This document shows positions 7,141-12,267 of a stretch of 12,267 bases of DNA, one piece after another. Positions within the stretch are counted from its first letter, which is position 1. Each line of letters opens with the position of its first letter. Below the pieces are notes generated by a model. The model worked only from the letters and a program-made list of their open reading frames with translations. It made no database searches and was not told where the DNA came from. The translations under genes were made by a program, and so were the position numbers. This DNA comes from an uncultured Clostridiaceae bacterium (lineage in GTDB: Bacteria; Bacillota; Clostridia; Lachnospirales; Lachnospiraceae): contig CAMWMT010000033.1 of NCBI GenBank assembly GCA_947175375.1, positions 1-12,267 of the forward strand, in the 5' to 3' direction.

Positions 7141-7836
7141 ATGCCATCCAAACAGAAAATACTAATCGTAGATGATGACGCCAATATCGCGGAACTCATC
7201 GCTTTATATCTGACCAAGGAATTTTATGAAGTGAAGATCGTGGAAGACGGCGAGCAAGCACTGCAGATCTTCAATACTTTCCAGCCCAATCTGATCCTTC
7301 TGGACCTGATGCTGCCCGGCATTGACGGATACCAGGTCTGCCGGGAGATCCGTACCCGATCTGACACCCCGATCATCATGCTCTCCGCCAAGGGCGAAGT
7401 TTTTGACAAAGTCCTTGGGCTGGAACTGGGCGCTGACGATTATATGATCAAACCTTTTGATTCCAAAGAGCTGGTCGCAAGGGTCAAGGCTGTCCTGCGC
7501 CGTTTCCAGCCCGCCAGGACAGACACTGCCCCGGTCTCCAGGATCGTGCAGTATCCGGACCTCATCGTCAATCAGAACAACTATTCTGTTATCTATCGGG
7601 GAAAAACGGTGGATATGCCGCCCAAAGAACTGGAGCTTCTCTTTTTCCTGGCTTCCTCACCGAACCAGGTCTTTACCAGGGAGCAGCTTCTCGACCACAT
7701 CTGGGGCTATGAGTACATCGGAGACACCCGGACGGTCGATGTCCATATCAAGAGGCTGCGGGAAAAGCTCAGGGATCACGACTCATGGAAGATCGCAACC
7801 GTCTGGGGAATCGGTTACAAATTTGAGGTGAAGTGA
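7141..7836 (+). CDS. OmpR/PhoB-family response regulator
   Basis: The 231-residue protein has a receiver domain (about 5-118) and a winged-helix DNA-binding domain (about 135-231). The receiver shows the acidic pocket Asp11-Asp13, phosphorylation site Asp55 (LILLDLMLPG), Ser82 and Lys104 in IKPF, all as expected for an active regulator. The effector domain carries the recognition-helix region RTVDVHIKRLREKL. It should be phosphorylated by the adjacent kinase and control transcription from promoters that cannot be named from this window. ATG 7141 follows AGGAG (7127-7131) by nine bases. The gene overlaps the kinase start by one base, indicating translational coupling. It resembles general Gram-positive regulators such as those of Van or Yco type, but I cannot assign a specific pathway. 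Confidence 0.93.
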   Translation: MPSKQKILIVDDDANIAELIALYLTKEFYEVKIVEDGEQALQIFNTFQPNLILLDLMLPGIDGYQVCREIRTRSDTPIIMLSAKGEVFDKVLGLELGADDYMIKPFDSKELVARVKAVLRRFQPARTDTAPVSRIVQYPDLIVNQNNYSVIYRGKTVDMPPKELELLFFLASSPNQVFTREQLLDHIWGYEYIGDTRTVDVHIKRLREKLRDHDSWKIATVWGIGYKFEVK

Positions 7837-9269
7837 TGCGTCTTTCTCTGAATGTCAAGTATTTTCTTACCTTCCTGGTCTTTGGCCTTGGCTGCTTTTT
7901 GTGCATCTCCATTGTCTCTTCTCAGCTGATGATGAAAAATGCCATATCCACGAAAGCTTCTGATTTCTATCAGGAGGGGATCCGGCTGTCAGACCAGTAT
8001 GTAGGAAATTATTTTGCAGAACAAGAAGACCAGAAAACACGTTCTGCCACCCAATCACTGCTCTCTTCCCTGGATGTCTATCTGGATGCCAGTATCTGGC
8101 TCATCAGCCGGGACGGCGAGCTGATCCTGGATTCCCGTAACTCCGACGCGCACCAGGAACGGATATCCATACCAGAATTCAATTCCGTGCTTCCCGGAGG
8201 AAAATATTATATGATCGGAGATTTCTTCGGTATGTTTTCCGAAGAGACCTTAAGTGTACTCATTCCCGTCTCACATAACTATCACGTACGGGGATACATC
8301 GCCATCCACACCCCCATGTCCATCATTGTCCGCGAGAAAGAAGGCTACCTGTTCTCCTTCTATGTCACTATGATCCTGCTCATGGTACTTGCTTTCCTTT
8401 TTGCCGCTGTCAACTGGCTGATGGTTTTCCTCCCCATCCGGCGCATGCGCAAAGGCGCAGGAGAATATGCCCTTGGCAATTACAACACTCCCATCCACCT
8501 GAACCGGGAAGACGACCTGGGATTTCTCTCAGACACCATGGATTTTATGGCACAGTCCCTGAAGGATCAGGATAAGGACCAGCGCAAGCTGATCTCCAAT
8601 ATTTCCCACGACTTCCGTTCCCCCCTGACCTCTATCAAGGGATACATCGAAGCCATGCTGGACGGCACGATTCCTTTCGAGATGCAGGAAAAATACCTGA
8701 ACATCGTCCTTCGGGAGACCGAACGCCTGACCAAGCTGACCAGCGGTCTCCTGGCATTAAACTCCATAGACCCCAGGCAGCATCGTCTGTCCAAAAGCCG
8801 TTTTGATATCAATACGATCATCAAGAATACAGCTGCGACCTTTGAAGGCACCTGCACCTCCAAGCGCATCTCCATTGAGCTTCTTTTTACAGACTGGGAA
8901 TCCTATGTCTATGCAGATATGGGAAAGATCCAGCAGGTGCTTTACAACCTGATCGACAATGCCATCAAGTTCAGCCAGCCGGATTCTGTCATTACTGTTG
9001 AGACCACGATAAAATATGAAAAAATATTTGTCTCTGTCCGTGATACCGGCATCGGCATCCCAAAAGACAGCCTGAATAAGATATGGGAACGTTTTTATAA
9101 GACAGACGCATCCAGAGGGAAGGATAAATCCGGTACCGGGCTGGGGCTTGCCATCGTAAAGGAGATCCTGCAGCTCCATGATGAGAACATCAATGTGATC
9201 AGCACAGAGGGCGTCGGAACAGAATTTATCTTTTCCCTGAAAAAAGCGTCAGAAGACGGAAACGACTGA
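7836..9269 (+). CDS. Membrane sensor histidine kinase
   Basis: The 477-residue protein has a first transmembrane helix (about 9-30), an extracellular sensor region (about 31-170), a second transmembrane helix (about 172-199), a HAMP linker (about 200-250), a HisKA domain with phospho-acceptor His258 (NISHDFRSPLTS), and a catalytic ATPase domain. The ATPase shows N box Asn371/Asn375 (NLIDNAIKFS), G1 DTGIGIP (403-409) and G2 GTGLGLA (433-439), so it looks fully active. I chose ATG 7836, which overlaps the regulator's TGA; GAGGTG (7825-7830) is five bases upstream. A GTG one codon earlier is only two bases from that site and is less likely. The sensor region (about 140 residues) has no domain I can name, so the signal is unknown. 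Its stop codon abuts that of the convergent MATE gene. Confidence 0.93.
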   Translation: MRLSLNVKYFLTFLVFGLGCFLCISIVSSQLMMKNAISTKASDFYQEGIRLSDQYVGNYFAEQEDQKTRSATQSLLSSLDVYLDASIWLISRDGELILDSRNSDAHQERISIPEFNSVLPGGKYYMIGDFFGMFSEETLSVLIPVSHNYHVRGYIAIHTPMSIIVREKEGYLFSFYVTMILLMVLAFLFAAVNWLMVFLPIRRMRKGAGEYALGNYNTPIHLNREDDLGFLSDTMDFMAQSLKDQDKDQRKLISNISHDFRSPLTSIKGYIEAMLDGTIPFEMQEKYLNIVLRETERLTKLTSGLLALNSIDPRQHRLSKSRFDINTIIKNTAATFEGTCTSKRISIELLFTDWESYVYADMGKIQQVLYNLIDNAIKFSQPDSVITVETTIKYEKIFVSVRDTGIGIPKDSLNKIWERFYKTDASRGKDKSGTGLGLAIVKEILQLHDENINVISTEGVGTEFIFSLKKASEDGND

Positions 9270-10634
9270 TCAGGAAAGCTGTTTCATCTCATACGCGATC
9301 ATTCCGATGGCTGCCGCCCCTGCTGCCATATCGGCAATAGGGCCTGCATACATGATCCCGTCAATGCCCAGAAACAACGGAAAGATCACGATCAGTGGAA
9401 GCAGGAACAGGATCTGCCTGGTCAGTGACAAGAAGATTCCTTTGACCGGCTTTCCAATCGCCGTGAAGAAAGTGGAGGTCACCGGCTGGATCCCATTCAA
9501 AAAGGTAGCAAACAGATAGATCCGAAAATACCTGGTAGCAAACAGGAAATATTCCTCTGAGCCATCACCGAAGACAGAAATGATCTGCCGCGGGATAAGC
9601 TGAAACAGTAGAAATGCTGCTACAGAGATCGTCAGGGCATAGGACACCGTCCGAAAATATACCTGTTTCACGCGGTCATATTTCTCTGCCCCATAATTAT
9701 ACCCGGCAATAGGCTGCAGTCCCTGTGCCAGCCCGATGACGATAGAAAAATACAGCATGGCTACCTTTGAGATGATCCCGGCACACGCCAGAGGGATCGA
9801 TTCTCCATAGACTGATCTGGCGCCGTAATAGGTCAGCGAATTGTTCAGCACGATCTGAACGATCATCATGGCAATCTGGTTGAAGAAGGATGACATTCCC
9901 AGAGACATGATATGTACGGCATATTCTGCCCGGATCACCAGATGGCGCCTTTCCAGCTGCACAGTCCTGCAGTGGAGCATATACCGGAAGATCATACCCG
10001 CCGCCACGATCTGTCCAATGATCGTCGCCAGCGCCGCTCCTGCCATTCCCATCCCGAATCCAAAGATAAACAACGGGTCCAGTATCGTATTGATCAGCGC
10101 GCCGGTCAGGTTACAGAGCATGGAGTATCTGGGCGTGCCGTCCGCCCGAACCAGATGGGCGCCTCCATTGGAATAGATCAAAAACGGAAATCCGATCGAA
10201 GTGATCCTTGTATACGTAATGGCATACCCCAGCACGCTGTCCGGCGAACCAAAGAACCGCAGCATGGGCACCAGAAAAATCTGTGTGATGACACACAGCA
10301 CCGACCCCAGAAGAAACAACAGCATGGCTGCATTTCCCATATAGTAGACTGCCTGCTCCTTCTGCTTCCGCCCCAGGGCAAGATTAAAGGAAGACGCGCC
10401 TCCGATACCAAATAAAAGGGCGATCGCGACGCAGGATGTCGTCAGCGGAAATGCCACATTTGTCGCTGCATTTCCCAGCTCTCCGATACTCCTTCCAATA
10501 AAAAACTGGTCCACGATATTGTAGAGCGCGCTGACCAGCATGGCTATGATACTCGGAACTGCAAACTGCCGGATCAGTTGTTCCACCGGCAGAGTCCCCA
10601 ATTTATTTTCTTCTCTTCCCGTATTTTCATTCAT
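9270..10634 (-). CDS. MATE-family efflux transporter
   Basis: The 454-residue protein is almost entirely hydrophobic with about twelve predicted membrane helices, the usual MATE size. Family-typical stretches include NIVDQFFIGR (39-48) in the first helix, RADGTPRY (163-170), DPLFIFGFGMGMAGAALAT (186-204) and GLAQGLQPIAGYNYGA (301-316), the last marking the start of the second six-helix half. MATE proteins export drugs, dyes or metabolites using a sodium or proton gradient; the substrate cannot be told from sequence. ATG 10634 is preceded by a modest GGTGG ribosome site. It begins 39 bases after the lysine-rich gene and may be last in that operon. Its TGA stop directly abuts the kinase stop. 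The adjacent two-component system might regulate it, but that is only an inference from position. Confidence 0.92.
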   Translation of the reverse strand: MNENTGREENKLGTLPVEQLIRQFAVPSIIAMLVSALYNIVDQFFIGRSIGELGNAATNVAFPLTTSCVAIALLFGIGGASSFNLALGRKQKEQAVYYMGNAAMLLFLLGSVLCVITQIFLVPMLRFFGSPDSVLGYAITYTRITSIGFPFLIYSNGGAHLVRADGTPRYSMLCNLTGALINTILDPLFIFGFGMGMAGAALATIIGQIVAAGMIFRYMLHCRTVQLERRHLVIRAEYAVHIMSLGMSSFFNQIAMMIVQIVLNNSLTYYGARSVYGESIPLACAGIISKVAMLYFSIVIGLAQGLQPIAGYNYGAEKYDRVKQVYFRTVSYALTISVAAFLLFQLIPRQIISVFGDGSEEYFLFATRYFRIYLFATFLNGIQPVTSTFFTAIGKPVKGIFLSLTRQILFLLPLIVIFPLFLGIDGIMYAGPIADMAAGAAAIGMIAYEMKQLS

Positions 10635-10673
10635 AAATCATCCACCCGTTTTCCATCGTCACATCTGTCAATA

Positions 10674-11192
10674 CTACTTATCACCCTGAAGCTCTTCCGT
10701 TTTATGTATCATGTCCTGAATGGCTTTCACTTCCGGCAGAAAATCATCTGTATCTCCGCAGAACATGCCGCCTGCCTTTTCCACGATATACCGCATCACA
10801 ACCTCTGCATCCATATAATGCTCCGGCATGATCGTCACCGCATATACAGCCTTCATTCCCTGTTCTTCCATATAATCGAACAGCTCTGCATCCTCCGAAT
10901 CTGCCTCCAGTGCCTCCAGATCCACAGAACCGGCATCAGGAATGCTGATCTCCAGCACCTTTGCTTCTTCCCAGTATTCGGTTTTCCAGCGCTTTTCCTC
11001 TTTCAGATACACATAGATATCACGCAGGGAACCTTTCTCCAAAGCCAGATAAAGCCATTCCGACGGAACATGCAAGACTGGCTGTTTCTTCTTTTGCGCT
11101 GTTTTCTTTTGCATTGTTTTCTTCTGTGTCTTCTTTTTATGCAGTCCGTTTTTTTGCATCTCTTTTTTATGTAAACTACCAGATTGTTTCAT
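10674..11192 (-). CDS. Hypothetical protein with a lysine-rich, repeat-bearing N-terminus
   Basis: The 172-residue protein is unrecognised. Residues 6-37 are a low-complexity basic segment with imperfect repeats (LHKKEMQKNG then LHKKKTQKK, followed by TMQKK and TAQKK). The rest (about 40-172) is acidic and looks like a compact alpha/beta domain: HVPSEWLYLALEKG opens it, and a DLEALEADSEDAELFDYMEE helix lies in the middle. There is no signal peptide or membrane helix. I start it at ATG 11192, with AAGGA seven to eleven bases upstream; the longer frame to 11273 would overlap the preceding gene by 68 bases. The upstream gene ends 13 bases before, so co-transcription is likely. The basic tail might bind RNA, DNA or ribosomes; that is speculation from charge alone. 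Confidence 0.75.
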   Translation of the reverse strand: MKQSGSLHKKEMQKNGLHKKKTQKKTMQKKTAQKKKQPVLHVPSEWLYLALEKGSLRDIYVYLKEEKRWKTEYWEEAKVLEISIPDAGSVDLEALEADSEDAELFDYMEEQGMKAVYAVTIMPEHYMDAEVVMRYIVEKAGGMFCGDTDDFLPEVKAIQDMIHKTEELQGDK

Positions 11193-11205
11193 AAGCCATC
11201 CTTTC

Positions 11206-11640
11206 TTACAGACGGAAAGTCTCCCGGGGCTGTGCCAGCACCCGAATATCACAACTGACACAATGCACTCCATTTATATTCATCTTATAGGATGCTGTTG
11301 CAAGGAAGCAGTCTTCCTCTTCCTGAATCTCTACCTTTGTCGTATAAGTCTCCATCAGAAAGCTTCCATAAGGAATCGCATAGGTACTGCTCTGACTCTT
11401 ATGTTCCTCAAAGACCATGTCGACCGTTACCGGTCCCCTCTTCTGAAGCTCCATCCGGTGTTCCCGAACCTTAATCCGGTTCTTCACCGGCTCCGCAATA
11501 CCTTCCATTCTCTCCTCATACAGAATATAATACGTCCCGTTCCTTTTATAGAATTCCCCAATATGCACCATTTCAATCGTATCTTCATCGTCCTCCGCCA
11601 TATGAAATCCGGAGATCGTCACCATAACGTCCTTTGTCAT
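11206..11640 (-). CDS. DUF1934 (YwiB-like) beta-barrel protein
   Basis: The 144-residue protein matches the DUF1934 family, small calycin-like beta-barrel proteins of Firmicutes, of which B. subtilis YwiB is the named example. Visible family features are the start VMVTISG (5-11), the GEFYKRNGTYYILYEE strand pair (28-43), the central RGPVTVDMVFEE, and the YAIPYGSFLMETYT strand near 87-100. No signal peptide is present, so it is cytoplasmic. The biochemical role is not established. ATG 11640 is preceded by AGGAGAG. It sits 56 bases after the putative lipoprotein gene and 13 bases before the lysine-rich gene, in the middle of a leftward cluster. Confidence 0.85.
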   Translation of the reverse strand: MTKDVMVTISGFHMAEDDEDTIEMVHIGEFYKRNGTYYILYEERMEGIAEPVKNRIKVREHRMELQKRGPVTVDMVFEEHKSQSSTYAIPYGSFLMETYTTKVEIQEEEDCFLATASYKMNINGVHCVSCDIRVLAQPRETFRL

Positions 11641-11696
11641 TCCCTGTCTCTCCTGTGCCTTCCCGTTATCTGTTCATTGTATCCGTTTTCAACCAG

Positions 11697-11954
11697 TTAT
11701 TCAAGCCCTTTCAGCCACTGAAACCGGATCTTCACCGGAAGTTTTTCCGGATTCGGCGTCTCATACGTAAGACTCCACCAGGCATAAGTCTCCACCGGTT
11801 CTGCCATCCCCGCCACTTCCGCCGTTTCCGTCTGCAGGATCTCCGGCACTACCATACACCCCGTCACCATCAGCCCCAATACCATGGAACATATCAAAAT
11901 CCGAACTTTTCTCTCCATCATTCTACTCCTTTTCCCAAAAACCATATTTACCAT
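11697..11954 (-). CDS. Small putative lipoprotein
   Basis: The reading frame encodes up to 85 residues. A basic stretch, a hydrophobic core and the lipobox VTGC (the cysteine is residue 33 of the long form) indicate a lipid-anchored exported protein with about 50 mature residues. Those residues include a WWSLTYETPNPEKLP segment and have no domain I recognise. Two starts have good ribosome sites: ATG 11954 after AGGAG with a six-base gap, and the ATG pair at 11921/11918 after AAGGAG. The internal start gives a more typical signal peptide of about 21 residues; I give the longer form as the outer limit. The short length and frame position make it less certain than its neighbours, but the lipobox argues for a real gene. 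Confidence 0.6.
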   Translation of the reverse strand: MVNMVFGKRSRMMERKVRILICSMVLGLMVTGCMVVPEILQTETAEVAGMAEPVETYAWWSLTYETPNPEKLPVKIRFQWLKGLE

Positions 11955-12105
11955 ACAATTCTCCTATAGAACTGGCCATAAATTTGTGAATCATTCCTGA
12001 AACACCCAATATACAACAGAAAATATCATCCAGCACAGTTGAACGCCCTCCGGTTCGATATACAGCAAAATATATTATTCAGTGAGTTAGATGCCCTTCG
12101 TTGTG

Positions 12106-12199
12106 CAGCTGCCGGGACGGGATATGGCAACAGGCAAGCTTTGCTGGCGCACAGCCGCCGGGAGGGAGGATATGGCAGCAGGCAGGCTTTTGCGGGCGC
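12106..12199 (+). repeat. Two-copy degenerate tandem repeat, period about 46-48 bases
   Basis: The first copy begins CAGCTGCCGGGACGG at 12106 and the second CAGCCGCCGGGAGGG at 12152. Both continue with GATATGGCA(A/G)CAGGCA(A/G)GCTTT and a GGGCGC/TGGCGC end. By eye they are about 85% alike with a two-base indel. The function is unknown. Confidence 0.65.
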
Positions 12200-12242
12200 T
12201 TTTAGCAGGGATGAAATCCACGGCGGCCGCAGACTTGTCGCG

Positions 12243-12262
12243 AAGGCGCTCCTGAGCGCCTT
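12243..12262. repeat. Perfect inverted repeat near the window end
   Basis: AAGGCGCTC (12243-12251) and GAGCGCCTT (12254-12262) are perfect reverse complements separated by CT. Neither strand shows a following T-run, so it is not a clear intrinsic terminator. It may belong to the same repeated element as the tandem copies just upstream; the window ends before the element can be delimited. Confidence 0.65.
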
Positions 12263-12267
12263 AGTCG

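Larger units (their letters stand above)
11955..12267. other. Intergenic stretch with no convincing gene
   Basis: The part from 11955 to about 12090 is AT-rich, with no clear sigma-A promoter for the leftward cluster and no terminator. The part from about 12091 to 12267 is GC-rich and holds the tandem repeat and inverted repeat listed separately. A 54-codon frame (12091-12255, plus strand) has no ribosome site and largely translates the repeat, so I do not call it a gene. The abrupt GC shift suggests repetitive or inserted DNA. Confidence 0.6.

Noticed and set aside
11193..11273. Longer N-terminus for the lysine-rich protein
   Set aside because: It would overlap the DUF1934 gene by 68 bases, whereas ATG 11192 has a suitable AAGGA site just upstream.
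11955..12010. TTCACA-N16-TATAGG as a promoter for the lipoprotein cluster
   Set aside because: The would-be -10 overlaps the ribosome site, so transcription would begin about at the start codon. That does not fit a gene with a strong Shine-Dalgarno sequence.
12091..12255. A 54-codon plus-strand frame (begins MPFVVQLPG)
   Set aside because: It has no ribosome site, mostly translates the tandem repeat, and ends inside the inverted repeat.
1..12267. CRISPR arrays, tRNA or rRNA genes and complete insertion sequences
   Set aside because: I saw no regularly spaced repeats, cloverleaf-like genes, rRNA segments or transposase coding sequence in the window.

Overview
The window looks like chromosomal DNA from a Gram-positive anaerobe of the Clostridia, most likely Lachnospiraceae. 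The evidence is moderately GC-rich coding DNA, strong AGGAG-type ribosome sites, close relatives of Bacillus-type genes (yhaM, mutS2, a ywiB-like DUF1934 gene), and an RlmD with a C-terminal tail that I recall from gut Clostridia. This placement comes from recognising protein families, not from a search.

Layout. (1) Bases 1-441 hold the 5' part of a very AT-rich, leftward gene of unknown function that runs off the window. (2) Bases 533-4497 form a leftward cluster behind a near-consensus promoter (4578-4606): a membrane-anchored HtrA-like protein with a PDZ domain that lacks two catalytic residues, then the 3'-5' exoribonuclease yhaM, then the 23S rRNA uracil methyltransferase rlmD. (3) Bases 4691-7063 hold mutS2, divergent from that cluster. 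(4) Bases 7141-9269 hold an OmpR-type response regulator and its membrane histidine kinase, overlapping by one base. (5) Bases 9270-11954 hold four leftward genes: a short putative lipoprotein, a DUF1934 protein, a lysine-rich hypothetical protein and a MATE transporter. The MATE and kinase stop codons abut. (6) Bases 11955-12267 hold no convincing gene but contain a degenerate tandem repeat and a perfect inverted repeat.

The most notable feature is at the left. RlmD has about 107 residues beyond the normal end of the family, and base composition falls in steps: about 65% GC in a sampled stretch of the methyltransferase body, about 40% in the tail, and roughly 25% in the AT-rich gene beyond. 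The 3' end of this gene is a known insertion target for conjugative elements and phages in Firmicutes. I infer that an integrated element ends here, that it supplied a replacement C-terminus for RlmD, and that the partial gene is its first visible cargo gene.

Several neighbours act on RNA or ribosomes: RlmD modifies 23S rRNA, YhaM trims RNA, and MutS2 in Bacillus subtilis acts on collided ribosomes. The two-component pair and the transporter look like ordinary envelope-stress or efflux functions with unknown signal and substrate.
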